A stretch of 64,000 nt of DNA, taken from positions 124,001-188,000 of the forward strand of contig JAVMKO010000035.1 in assembly GCA_032164245.1 (NCBI GenBank), written 5' to 3'. A model generated the notes under the pieces. The model was not told where the DNA came from, made no database searches, and saw nothing but the letters and a program-made list of their open reading frames with translations. The number at the start of each line of letters is the position of its first letter. Within the stretch, counting starts at the first letter, position 1. The translations under genes were made by a program, and so were the position numbers. Below, in pieces: positions 30,240 through 42,079 of the stretch. Origin of the DNA: Sternotherus odoratus. Taxonomy: Eukaryota; Chordata; Testudines; Kinosternidae.

Positions 30240-33180
30240 GCCAAGACAGTCAGTGGATCAGGACAGGCAGCCCCCGCGGGGATTTGTCAAGAGTCAACCG
30301 CGTCAAACGTGACGGGAACACGCCTCGTGGGGGGAACGCGGGAGACGTGACGGGAACACGCCTCGTGGGGGGAACACGGGAGACGTGACGGGAACACGCC
30401 TCGTGGGGGGAACGCGGGAGACGTGACGGGAACACGCCTCGTGGGGGGGGAATGCGGGAGACGTGACGGGAACACGCCTCGTGGGGGGGACGCGGGAGAC
30501 GTGATGGGAACACGCCTCGTGGGGGGGGAATGCGGGAGACGTGACGGGAACACGCCTCGTGGGGGGGGGGAATGCGGGAGACGTGACGGGAACACGCCTC
30601 GTGGGGGGGGGAATGCGGGAGACATGACGGGAACACGCCTCGTGGGGGGGGGAGACGCGGGAGACGTGACGGGAACACGCCTCGTGGGGGGAACGCGGGA
30701 GACGTGACGGGAACACGCCTCGTGGGGGGAACGCGGGAGACGTGACGGGAACACGCCTCGTGGGGGGAACGCGGGAGACGTGACGGGAACACGCCTCGTG
30801 GGGGGAACGCGGGAGACGTGACGGGAACACGCCTCGTGGGGGGGACGCGGGAGACGTGACGAGAACACGCCTCGTGGGGGGGACGCGGGAGACGTGACGA
30901 GAACACGCCTCGTGGGGGGGACGCGGGAGACGTGACGGGAACACGCCTCGTGGGGGGAACGCGGGAGACGTGACGGGAACACGCCTCGTGGGGAGAACGC
31001 GGGAGACGTGACGGGAACACGCCTCGTGGGGGGAACGCGGGAGACGTGACGGGAACACGCCTCGTGGGGGGAACGCGGGAGACGTGACGGGAACACGCCT
31101 CGTGGGGGGGAACGCGGGAGACATGACGGGAACACGCCTCGTGGGGGGATGCGGGAGACGTGACGGGCACACGCCTCGTGGAGGGAACGCGGGAGACGTG
31201 ACGAGAACACGCCTCGTGGGGGGAACGCGGGAGACGTGACGGGAACACGCCTCGTGGGGGGGACGCGGGAGACGTGACTGGAACACGCCTCGTGGGGGGG
31301 ACGCGGGAGACGTGACGGGAACACGCCTCGTGGGGGGAACGCGGGAGACGTGACGGGAACACGCCTCGTGGGGGGCACGCGGGAGACGTGACGGGAACAC
31401 GCCTCGTGGGGGGGACGCAGGAGACGTGACGGGAACACGCCTCGTGGGGGGGACGCGGGAGACGTGACGGGAACACGCCTCGTGGGGGGGAACGCGGGAG
31501 ACGTGACGGGAACACGCCTCGTGGGGGGGACGCGGGAGACGTGACGGGAACACGCCTCGTGGGGGGAACGCGGGAGACGTGACGGGAACACGCCTTGTGG
31601 GGGGGGACGCGGGAGACGTGACGGGAACACGCCTCGTGGGGGGAACGCGGGAGACGTGACGGGAACACGCCTCGTGGGGGGGAACGCGGGAGACATGACG
31701 GGAACACGCCTCGTGGGGGGAACGCAGGAGACGTGACGGGAACACGCCTCGTGGGGGGGACGCAGGAGACGTGACGGGAACACGCCTCGTGGGGGGGACG
31801 CGGGAGACGTGACGGGTACACGCCTCATGGGGGGAACGCGGGAGACGTGATGGGAACACGCCTCGTGGGGGGAATGCGGGAGACGTGACGGGAACACGCC
31901 TCGTGGGGGGGACGCGGGAGACGTGACGGGAACACGCCTCGCGGGGGGGACGCGGGAGACGTGATGGGTACACGCCTCGTGGGGGGGACGCGGGAGACGT
32001 GACGGGCACATGCCTCGTGGGGGAGGACACGGGAGACGTGACGGGAACACGCCTCGTGGGGGGAACGCGGGAGACGTGATGGGAACACACCTCGTGGGGG
32101 GGGACACGGGAGACGTGACGGGAACACGCCTCGTGGGGGGAACGCGGGAGACGTGACGGGAACACGCCTTGTGGGGGGGACGCGGGAGACGTGATGGGAA
32201 CACGCCTCGTGGGGGGGACGCGGGAGACGTGACGGGCACACGCCTCGTGGGGGGAACGCGGGAGACGTGACGGGAACACGCCTCGTGGGGGGAACGCGGG
32301 AGACGTGATGGGAACACGCCTCGTGGGGGGGAACGCGGGAGACGTGACGGGAACACGCCTCGTGGGGGGGAACGCGGGAGACGTGACGGGAACACGCCTC
32401 GTGGGGGGAACGCGGGAGACGTGACGGGCACATGCCTCGTGGGGGGGACGCGGGAGACGTGACGGGAACACACCTCGTGGGGGGGGGGAACGCGGGAGAC
32501 GTGACGGGCACACGCCTCGTGGGGGGGACGCGGGAGATGGGGGCTGGCGCGACGTTCGTAAAGTTTTGGATACTGTCTCGCGCGAGCGTCTCATACACAG
32601 ACTAGGGAAATTGAACCTGGGGGGTGCAAAGCCGGCTGGAAAAGCGCCCCAGAGAGTCGTTATCAGGGATCTGGGGGGCAGAGGGGCTCACAAGCTAAAC
32701 GCCCAGGGCTCTGTTAGCAGGAGTGTGGGAAGGGAGGTGATTCTTCCGCTCTCCCCCGCGCTGGTCACACCCCGACAGGAGAATTTGTCCAGGTCTGGCC
32801 CCCACATTTCAGGAAGGATGTGGACAAATTGGAGAAAGGCCAGAGAAGAGCAACACAAATGATTGTAGGTCTGAACCCATGACCTGTGAGGGGAGCTGAA
32901 ACCATTGGAGTGGTTTAGTCTGGAGAAGAGAGACTGAGGGGGACAAGATCACAGCAAGAAGTTGTTACAAGGAGGAGGGAGAAGAATTGTTCTTAACCTC
33001 GGAGGACAGGATGAGCAGCAAGGGGCTTAAACTGCAGCAAGGGAGGTTTAGGTCGGACATTAGGAAGAACGTCCTGTCCGGGGCGGGAGGCGCTGGGATA
33101 AACTGTCCGGGGAGGTGGTGAAATCTCCCGTTGGAGAGGTGTAAGAGCAGGTTAGACAAACACTGTCAGCGCTGGGACCG
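30240..33180 (+). mobile_element. CR1 LINE with internal 38-bp minisatellite
   Basis: The left arm (about 30240-30307) includes ggggatttgtcaagagtcaa. The right arm (32540 on) reads LDTVSRERLIHRLGKLNL, a degenerate form of a well-conserved CR1 RT block. CR1 3' sequence then follows to about 33180 (KDVDKLEKGQRRATQM-like text). The array at 30308-32530 replaces the short stretch normally found between these blocks. The copy is not functional. Confidence 0.8.
30308..32530. repeat. Minisatellite, 38-bp unit, derived from CR1 ORF2
   Basis: About 58 copies of gtgacgggaacacgcctcgt followed by ggggggaacgcgggagac. The unit lacks stops in all three minus frames, giving frames over 700 codons. It is compatible with the CR1 coding stretch that encodes RVTxLVDGGxAVDVV, with small deletions; this homology is from memory of the family. 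Confidence 0.95.
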
Positions 33181-33218
33181 ATAATCCTTAGTCCTGCCCC
33201 GAGTGCAGGGCCCTGCCT

Positions 33219-33500
33219 GTGACGAACTGGGGATTTGGGGCGTGTTTTACATGAATAGCGTGTGTGCCTCAGTTTCCCTGTGTGTTTAACAAGGAGGTTG
33301 GGGGGGGGGTTGCAGAGAACCAGGTATGACCTCGCCTAGCAGCTGGGTCCCCCGGACAATGGCCTGGAGCTGGGGAATCCCAATACCTGGTGACCCCGAG
33401 ACTGAGCCCCACCTCCCCCAGCTTGGATGGTGGCCGGTTCTAGCCAGTGGGGAACAACAGACTGAGGAGGGGGGCAGGGGAGGAGCTGTGTGTGTGGGGG
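33219..33500 (+). mobile_element. LTR fragment (family C)
   Basis: Begins tgtgacgaactggggatttg, then tgtgtgcctcagtttccctg, the shared LTR start block. The 3' edge meets the inverted family A LTR. Confidence 0.5.
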
Positions 33501-33504
33501 GGGA

Positions 33505-34152
33505 ACTCAGCTTCCCAGTATCACCACCAGCAGCCACCTGTCCTGGGGACCAATGGTTATGAAAACCAATCCCCCAAATAAAGAAAACGGTTCTCCCCAA
33601 TTCCAAAGAATCAGGCCCCAGACCCAGGTCAATATACAAATCAGATCTTCCCACAAATCACACTGTTGCTAATCCTCTAGAATCTAAAATCTAAAGGTTT
33701 ATTATACAAGGAAAAAGGTCTAGGTGAGGGTTAGGAAGGGTTAAAAGAAATCAATTACATGCAGTGATGGCGAATCTCTTGGTTCAGGCTTGCAGCAAAG
33801 GTAGAATAACTGCAGGTTCAAATCACAGTCTCTGGAAAGCATCCCCTGCAGGGATGGGGAAGCACTCGTTGGCCAGAGCGTCCGTGTGTAGCAAAGTCCC
33901 ATCCCGAGGTAGGCGCAGGACGGGAGACAAGATGGAGTTGAGGCATCAGCCTTTTCTAGCCTTTCCCAGGTGTAAGGACTCGTCTTTATTCCTGCTGTGG
34001 AAAATCCCAGCACAATGGAATTTGGGGGTCACAGGGGCAGGTCACGTGTCCGCGCCGGACTCAGGACTTGGAGGAAGCAGCCGTTCCTCACACGCTGCCT
34101 GGAACGTCCTCCGGTCACTTCTCCCGTGACTGATTATTTCACTATCATCACA
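33505..34152 (-). mobile_element. Family A LTR fragment, inverted
   Basis: Read on the minus strand it matches 58510-59365 and 14200-15110, with ctgggaagctg at one end, the tataataaacctttagat block (33690-33710 inverted) and a gtgaaataatcagtcacg start. The 3' LTR end is missing. Confidence 0.8.
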
Positions 34153-34700
34153 GGGGACCAGGCGGAGCCCCCCCGGATGCCGGGCAGACTGGGATGTGCC
34201 GGATTGGGGGGGGCCTGAGGCCGGAGAGTTTCCTGGGCTGGGTTCAGACGCCCACTAAACCTCCTGTGTGACGCTGGTGGAGAGTCGCTCCGGGTAGAGC
34301 CCGGGGGCTGGACATTCGTCCCTGGGAGCCCCCGGCAGAGGCAGGCGTTCTAAGGCTCCAAGAGGGGCCGGACCCCCGGGAGAGGCCCCCCCGGGAGGGG
34401 CTGTCTGAAGGGGGATCCCCCCAGGGGGCACGACCAGGGAGTGGGTGGCACTGGCCCAGCTGAGCTCTCCGGGTCCCTCGCACGCCTGCGAGGCTCTGGC
34501 CAAGGCCCCGGCGTGGGGCAGGGTCCTTGCAGCCGCCGGCTGAGCGACGCCGCTGGATCCGGGGTCACAGAGCCCCACGGTCGGGGCGACACCCAACTTC
34601 CGAAAAGTCTTTCTGAGGGACCCTTCGGTGGGCCAGAGGCGAGGCCCGAGAGCAGGCGGGGCCGGGCTGGAGACAGAGACCGGGAGGAGAGTGGGCGTGG
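34153..34700. other. Intergenic, no gene recognised
   Basis: GC-rich sequence between an LTR fragment and a minisatellite. Nothing is supported. Confidence 0.5.
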
Positions 34701-35056
34701 TGGGAGTTCGGGCTGGAGGCCCCGGCGCAGGGAGGCTGGACGGAGGCCCCGATGCAGGCAGGCCGGGCTGGGAGGCCGGATGGAGGCTCTGGCGCAGGGA
34801 AGCTGGACGGAGGCCGGGCTGGAGGAGGGAGGCTGGACGGAGGCCCCGGTGCAGGGAGGCCGGATGGAGGCCCCGGCGCAGGGAGGCCGACAGAGGCTGG
34901 GCTGGAGGAGGGAGGCCGGATGGAGGCCCCGGCGCAGGGAGGCCGGACAGAAGCCCTGGCGCAGGGAGGCTGGACAGAGGGCCCGGCGCAGGGAGGCCGG
35001 ACGGAGGCCGGGCTGGAGGAGGGAGGCCGGATGGAGGCCCCAGCGCAGGGAGGCCG
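34700..35056. repeat. Minisatellite, ~27/36-bp units (left part)
   Basis: Units built on ggaggccccggcgcaggga and ggccgggctggaggaggga. The array is interrupted at 35057 by an LTR and resumes at 36220. Confidence 0.9.
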
Positions 35057-36219
35057 TGTCAGGTAAAATCAAATCCAATCCTACTGCCTGTGTCTTTTCC
35101 AGCACTCACACAGTTAACTCCCCACTGTTGTAAAATCATTAGCTTGGAGGTTAATGGAGGGTAGGTGAAATGTTTCTTTGACACTAAAGAGTTACTGTGG
35201 TGCTATCAGTGTCTGGTATGTAGCTTTGGCTATGAATCTGCAGAGTATGCAAACGCTCGCTGTCTGGGGCTAGTGGTGTTGTCTCTAGATTATATTGTAT
35301 TCATGCTGTTACTCCGATATAGGAGTCTAGACGACGTATTCATAAAGTGTTAGAATAATGTAGCTGCTACCAAGGTGCGGAGACTAGCTGCATTAGGAGC
35401 TCACCGACCTCTGATTGATGTAATGGCTTATTGACGCGCATGCTTCAACTACCTCGTTCCACCCCCTCCCCTTCGTGATACCTAGAGATAGAAAAGTCAA
35501 ATGGTGTATGTGTGCGTGCGTGTAGGTATGCTGCCTTACTCCTTCCACACCGTTTGAGCTAGAGACTTGAAATTTGGTACAGTTATAGGCGTTAGGGTCC
35601 TAATCAGGGTAAGAGTCGAAATTTTTTCAAATCTCACCTCTGACGCTCCCCAGGGGTGAAATTCTTTAAAGCCCATTCACATCAGCTGGGCAGCAGGTTA
35701 ACACCTGCTGTTCTCTGTGACAGTTATGATGTAATAATACCCCCCTCCAATGGACCCCGCATTCACCCAGCTCTCTCCCCCCTCAGGTAAGAATAGAAAA
35801 TTTTTAAAATCTCACCCCCCTCCAATGCCCCCCCACTCGCTCAGCTCTCTCTCCCTTCCCCCCACATCTAAATGCAAGAGAATGAAATTAATTAGACAAA
35901 TGAGACTTCTGAACAAAATTTGTATTAATAGAAAACATGGGAGTCTTTTTACATCCCAGTTTCCAATTACAAATACCCTGAGCAACGCCGGGTATTTTTG
36001 CTAGTACTCTATAAAGTTTGCCTGGTACCCATAATAAAACGGAACTGCTGCTCCCCATCTTGCCCGAAAGGAGGGTGACGCACTTTCCCCTTTGATCAAA
36101 GTGCTTTTGGGTGCCTCTTCACTGGTCTCTGACTGATTGTGAGCTTTGTACCTCCAGCTCCGCACTGCCCAGAGTTTAAGGTAAGGGGGGTGACACGGTC
36201 TTTGATTTTCCCCCTAACA
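35057..36219 (+). mobile_element. Solo LTR (family E) inserted in a minisatellite
   Basis: Ends TGTCAGG and CCTAACA, imperfect inverted repeats, flanked by gccg at 35053-35056 and 36220-36223. AATAAA is near 36032. The minisatellite resumes right after it. It appears to contain a nested Helitron-like segment ending near 36004. Confidence 0.75.
35480..36004 (+). mobile_element. Possible Helitron 3' segment nested in the LTR
   Basis: The segment ends agcaacgccgggtatttttg + ctag followed by T, resembling a Helitron terminus with CTRR and an insertion before T. A short stem agcaa/ttgct can form. The 5' end was not found and 35480 is a guess. No Rep/helicase frame is present. Confidence 0.35.
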
Positions 36220-36275
36220 GCCGGACGGAGGCCGGGCTGGCGGAGGGAGGCCGGACGGAGGCCCCATTGCAGGGG
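36220..36275. repeat. Minisatellite (right part, after the LTR)
   Basis: Continues the ccggacggaggccgggctgg unit seen before 35057, showing that the LTR split a pre-existing array. Confidence 0.8.
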
Positions 36276-38299
36276 GGCCGGTGTGGTTGGGTTTGCAGAC
36301 CCGGTGACCCGGTGACAAGGGCCGAACATTCCCAGGGGGCGCTGCTTTGCGGTTTTTCCCATCACTCATTGGGCTCCTGGCGTCCTCCCAGTAGAACGGG
36401 GGCTCTGACCCCCCAAGATGGAGCGGCTGCCCCCAGAGCTACATGGCCCAGGATCCTGGCCCGCAGGCCGGGAGGGGCTGGGAGGGCTAGTCCGGTCCCT
36501 GCGCTCAGGGATGAATTTCTGGGGATACACAGTGGAGACGTTGGGCTGCAGCTCAGGGGCAGGCCGGTGAGACACACCCCCCCCCCCGGGTGACCCCGGC
36601 ATTGCCCACCCCGGTGGAGACGCAGGACGGCGCGGCCGTGGGCGGAGAGGAGTCACAGGAGGGGACAGACCCGGCGGGCGGACCCCATGGTGGGGGTGGG
36701 GTCCTGGGAGCGGGTCTCCGCCAAGGGCCGGTCTGGGGGTGTCACATCTCTGTGTGTGGGGGGTCACCCCTTTGGGGGAGGAGCCCGAGGGGAACAGGCC
36801 GCCAGGAGCTCGGGGGGTGGGGGGGCTTTGGGGAGCCGCAGGGTTACCCTGCAGGGACGGACGGGGTGAGCCCTTGGGCAGGCTGCGGGGATCAGGACTC
36901 TGACCAGAGGTGACAGGACCCCCCTGAACTGGGGGTCCCTGAAACATCCCCCTGAGGTCTGTGTCCGCAGGGCTGGGACTGGAGAGTGCAGCGGGGGGGG
37001 GGGGGGGGGAGGCAGGCCCCATCTCTGGCTACCAGCCCAGCTCCGCCCCACGGGTGGCCATTGCTCTAGGGGAACGTCTGCACCCCCGGCCCCACGTCCG
37101 CCCGGGATCAGAGCATCACACGTGTGTAAGGGAAAAATAATCCCCCTGTGAAAGGGGGGTCTCGGCTCAGGCTGCGCCCCCAGCCCGCCAATGGCCCAGA
37201 CCCCCAGGGGTCCCATCTCCCTCCAGGGCCGGCCAGGCGGCCCCACTGCCGCCTCCAGCCTCCTGCCTGGGCCTTGGTCGTCCTCCCTGGGGAGACCCCA
37301 GGCTCCGCCGGCCAGAGCTCCCTGCCTGGCTCCTGGAGTCCCCACTGTCCTTTGGGGCCTGCGCTGAGCTGGGCTGGTCCTGGCCAGTCCGAACGCCCTG
37401 CCCCAGATGGCCCCGGCTCTCCTGCTCTGAGCCCCCCGGCTTGGCAGCCACCCCGGCGCCGTGAAGCCATTGCAGACGCGTCCCACAGCGTCTCCGGCGC
37501 TTGCTGGCCCGTGGCGAGGCCGGGAACGGCTCCGGGTCGCTGGCACCCAACATCAGACATAGAAATAAAGACAAAGACCCGTGGCCAAGTCTCCTCCTCT
37601 CTCTGGCGCCCGGCCCGGCCCTGCGGGGCTGCTGGCGCTGTGAGCAGGAAGCCAGGGGGCTGAGGCCTGTGACAAACACCCCCCCCCCTGGAGACACCTG
37701 GCTGCACACGACACAGGCAGGCTGACCGAGCTCAGCACCCAGTGCCAGCCAGGCTGGGACGCCCCCTCCGGGCCATGGACAGAGACTGGCATGATGCTGC
37801 ATTTCTTCCGTCGCCCCGATCAGTCCTCCAGCAGCTGTCCCACAATCCCCCGCTCTGGCCACCATTGTGAACTCCACTGCCCAGGGCTCCCAGAGACCCG
37901 AAGTGCCCCACCCCCGGGGCAGATTTCTGAAATGGCCCGTCCCGATGGCCCGGCAGGGCAGGACACCCACCAGCCCCCGCCAGGCGACTCTGGATCTCCG
38001 GGACTGGTGGGGAGACGGTCTGGTTCTCTCGGGGTCGCTGGGCCAGCGATCTGCAGAGCCGGGGCAGCACACAGAGGGAACACGCACGCAAACGACTGAT
38101 ATCATTGAACAAGAGCAGAGCACCACACCCGTAGCTACTGACAACAGCCCCCACAGCACTGATTGTGTCTGTTACACTCTGAAGTGTGCTGGGTGTGAGT
38201 GCGGCGGGTGGAGGGGCAGGACGCTGGGCTGGGATTGGTTAAGATCTGGCTAAGCAGGGCTCCAGTTTCAGTCGACTCCAGGAGAGAGCCCCACAGATC
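36276..38299. other. Intergenic GC-rich sequence, no gene recognised
   Basis: Several open frames of 100-330 codons occur here on both strands, but none shows a domain, signal or composition that I can recognise. High GC and the absence of a splice-consistent model argue for chance frames. Confidence 0.5.
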
Positions 38300-38930
38300 A
38301 GAACTGCCCGACCTCAACCCTGTGCCAATGACCCCAGCCAGAGACTGAAGCCCCCCCGATGGACCCAGCCCGGTGGGAGTGGGGAGCAGGGTCTGGGCTG
38401 GGTGAGGGTAACAGAGGTAAAGGGTACGGCTCTGTCACTGGGAAGAGACCCCCAAACCCACGAAGGACTAAGATCAAATCTCCCCTCAGCCTTCTCTTCT
38501 GCAGACTAAACAATCCCAGTTCTCTCAGCCTCTCCTCATAAGTCATGTGCTCCAGGCCCCTAATCATTTTCGTTGCCCTTCTCTGGACTCTTTCCAATTT
38601 TTCCACATCCTTCTTGTAGTGTGGGCCCCAAAACTGGCCCCAGTACTCCAGATGAGGCCTCACCAGTGTCAAATAGAGGGGAACAATCACGTCCCTCGAT
38701 CTGCTGGCAATGCCCCTACTTATACAACCCAAAATGTCATTAGCCTTCTCGGCAACAAGGGCACACTGTTGACTCATATCCAGCTTCTCATCCACTGTAA
38801 CCCCTAGGTCCTTTTCTGCAGAACTGCTGCCGAGCCATTCAGTCCCTAGTCTGTAGCAGTGCATGGGATTCTTCCTTCCTAAGTGCAGGACCCTGCACTT
38901 CTCCTTGTTGAACTGGAGGGTGGAGGCAGG
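38300..38930 (-). mobile_element. CR1 LINE 3' fragment
   Basis: Minus strand reads [33 protein letters not shown] and [20 protein letters not shown], the C-terminal CR1 ORF2 and 3' end. It is uninterrupted across the point where a solo LTR sits in the copy at 58472, so it serves as the empty site for that insertion. Confidence 0.93.
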
Positions 38931-38934
38931 AGTC

Positions 38935-39960
38935 AGAGTGACCTAGACAAATTGGCAGATTGGGCCAAAAGAACTCGCATCTACCTCTCCTCCCAGTTCA
39001 GAGACATTGCTGAGGGTGCAGTCTGCACCATCCTCAGATCATTGATTGGGAGAAAGAATTAAAGAGGAACGTGGGCCAAGTAACCGGGCACTGTGACAAC
39101 TTCCCTAGCGGTGCCAGGAGTCACCACCCCACCCCACAGAAAGGCCGCCGTGGTTAAAACCAGCCTGGCTTCGAGAAGACGTGAACTACAACTGGAAGAG
39201 AGGGAGAGTTGATAGCAAAACCTGTAAGCCAGGAATCAGGAATTGTAGCAAACCGATCAGGGACACAGGGAGAAATTTGTGGGGAGCAGAATTAAGGACG
39301 AGAAGTTTTAAAAAGAATATGAAGAGAGAGAATCTGGCCCGTAGTCTCGGTGTTGTGAGACAGAATGGGGGGATTTGATCAATAATAACGCAGAAAAGTG
39401 TTCAATCAATATTTTTATCCTGTATTTGGGGTGAAACATCCATCCGGTCGTCCTATCAACCGATGAAGCTGGCACTTGGTCCATTCCACTCCTATCACTG
39501 GAGGATGTGAAACAGCAGCTACTAAAATCAGACATTTATAAATCAGCAGATCCAGATAACTTGCATCCAAGGATTTAAAAAGAGCTGGCTGAGGCGCTCA
39601 CTGGACCGTTAACGTTGATTTTCAGGAAGTCTGGGGACATTCCAGCAGCTAATATTGTGCCCATATTTCATTCCTGGGGTGGCCAGGAGTGGCTGTCAGT
39701 CCGACATGGCAAACTAATGAACTAGCCAACATGGGACGTGCTTAATAAAGAATTAGGTAGAATCAATGCCACTCAAGATGGGGGTCTGGAGACAGCTTGT
39801 GACACTAACACGATTTGTTTGATGAGATTTCCAATCCGGCTGCTGGGACAGACCGACCTCTGCAAGGCGTTTGCTTTGGTACCACACGACACTCTGAGCA
39901 AAACCGAGACTGATACAAAACCATCGCAGCCCCCCCCCCCTTGCAAGTGACTCAAACCTG
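38935..39960 (+). mobile_element. Degraded CR1 fragments, plus strand
   Basis: CR1-like pieces (gacctagacaaattggcaga near 38940; [15 protein letters not shown] text near 39545). They contain many stops. The first lies head-to-head with the preceding minus-strand copy. Confidence 0.6.
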
Positions 39961-41460
39961 GCTCCCTGGCCGGTCCCCGACTGTCTCCGTGGGCGTGGAA
40001 TCTTTCCAGCAGCTCGGTTCTCAGGCCTAGCGAGGGAGCCCACTTGGCCCCTCTAAACTGGGCTGTGCTGGCCCCCGTCTGGTCCTGGGCCGAACCTGGA
40101 GGGGAGGTTCTCTGGTTTCAGATGGGCGGGGGGGACGGACCGATTTAAAGACTACGTCACTCTGCCCCTGCACGCCACGGCCATGCCAACGCGCCGTCTA
40201 CGCGGCGCCCGGTGGGTCCAGGCATGGCCGGGGTTCCCTGCACGAGGCGCCGTCCCCCCAGCGGGGTGCCCTGCGGTGCACAAGGGCTGCACGAAGCCGC
40301 TGAGGGAGGATCGGCCCACGGGCAGCGCCAGCGGCTTTCACAGCAGCATGGGGCCAGCTGCCGGGGCCGGGCACTGCCAAGGGGCCACTGCCGGTCGGAC
40401 AAGTCCCGAGCGGCTCCGGGTGTCGCCCCCTTCCAGGCTCCCAGGAGAGGCCAAACAACCCTCCCCGCCCCATGTCGTGAGCCAGCCCCAGCCCAGCCCC
40501 CTGCTGCAGGCGGGTGGGGAAGGGACCCAGACCCACCCCTGCCCCAGGCACCAGCCCAGGCCTTGGGGATCAGCAGCGAGGGCCTGTCGGTTTGGCGCCC
40601 GGCTGGTCCCCTGGGCTGCTCCCTGCCTTTGCCCGGCTGCAGCTGAGGGTCTCCGCTCGTTCGCTGCGGTGGGTGGGTGTTCGCAGGGGGCTCTGACCGG
40701 TCTGGAGAGGTAACGAGCCCCCGTTAACCTACCTGGTGACCATCCCCGCCGTATGGGCCCAGGCCAAGCCGCGGGCCAGAGCCCACCCGGTGGCAGGGGA
40801 TCGATTTCCGAGTCGGCACAGGCTTGGCTGGGACACTCCCCTCCGTCTGGACTGCGGGTCCCGGAGCCCCCCTGGGCTGGGGCCGCTGCCGACAAGGGGG
40901 TCACAGCTGTCGGGCGGCACACAGGCCCCTGTGCCCCGCTGGGCTTTGCAGCACCGGGCTCAGCCCCACGCAGCCCCCCCGGGCCGGGCACCCAGCACTG
41001 ATGTCCAGGGAGGGACGAAGATATTCCCCTCCCCAGTGCTCACACCAGGGCTCACACCAGGGCTGGGGGAGGCAGGGCAGAGATGGGGCAGGCTGGGAGC
41101 CAGGAGTCCAGCCGGCGGCGGGGCAGCCCCCAAACCCATCTCTGGTTCCCTCCAGGCCCAGGCCGGACACTGGCAAGGGGAGAGGGGCGGGGTAAGCAGG
41201 GGGAGGTGGCTGCCCCCCAATACCCACAGATCCACCCCCCCCACCCAGCGCTAGCCCCCCCGCCCCACAGCAGAGCCTGTTCTCTGGGCTGGCAGCCCCC
41301 GTGGGAGCCGGGCGAAGGCACTTCCCCCAAGTGGGGCCCCCCTGCAGCATGGTGCCCCCGGCACCCCACTGCAGCGCTGCACCCCCCCACTACCCACCCC
41401 CCTCGTGGGACCCCGCTGGGAGGGGCCCAGCCCCCCGGTGACAGGCCCGGGGTCCTTTCC
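39961..41460. other. Intergenic GC-rich sequence, no gene recognised
   Basis: Lies 3' of the probable TRIM3 poly(A) site. Overlapping open frames up to about 217 codons occur on both strands with no recognisable domain. Confidence 0.5.
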
Positions 41461-41466
41461 GAATAC

Positions 41467-41472
41467 TTTATT
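41467..41472 (-). terminator. Probable TRIM3 poly(A) signal
   Basis: AATAAA on the minus strand within gtacaaaataaagtattcgg. It is the first canonical signal on the TRIM3 strand after the stop codon, giving a 3' UTR of about 2.9 kb. Confidence 0.55.
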
Positions 41473-42079
41473 TTGTACATATGGTTCGTTAGCGTCCGGC
41501 GGCCCCACCCCCACTGGCACCCCGTGGGGGCTGGCAGCTGGGGGGGTTCCGGGGCTGTGAGCCCGGCGGGGGGAGGGGGGAAGAGCTGGATTCTGGGGTG
41601 ATGCCTGGTGGGGGGATCCCACTGGAGACTGGTCCCACCAGGGGTGGGGGACCCCAGCTGGGGCACGTGCCAGGGCCTGGCAGTGCCGCCATGAGCAGCC
41701 TGGGGCGCGTCCCTGGAGTGACCCAGAGTGAGACCAGCCCCCCCAATGCCCAGACCCCTCCCACCCCGGCTGCTGCTCTGGGCCCTGCAGGCCCCATGAC
41801 CCCGCCCTGCCCCCAGCCCCGTCCCCCGAAACCAGCCACAGAAATAAAGTGCAGAAAAACCCGAGCGAGAAAGGAGACACCGAGGGGGGGGGGGGAGACC
41901 AGGGGCAGGCAGCTGGGGGGACGACACCAGAGGGGGGGTGCTGGGAGACAACCAGCCTTCCTGGGGGCACATGGGGGTGGCAGATTGGCACTGCGGGGGC
42001 ACAGCAGGTTGGGGGCGGGCGTTGCGGTCGGACACATGGGGGCTGGGCAGGTGTTGCTGGAGGGTACGGAGGGTGGACA

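Noticed and set aside
30250..32598. Minus-strand frames over 700 codons
   Set aside because: The 38-bp CR1-derived array has no stops on that strand. It is composed of one repeated peptide.
36276..38299. Frames of 200-330 codons in intergenic DNA
   Set aside because: No domain, no conserved composition and frames on both strands, as expected by chance in GC-rich DNA.
41846..41851. Plus-strand AATAAA as the end of a convergent gene
   Set aside because: No plus-strand coding exon could be found upstream of it; the region is antisense to the TRIM3 3' UTR.
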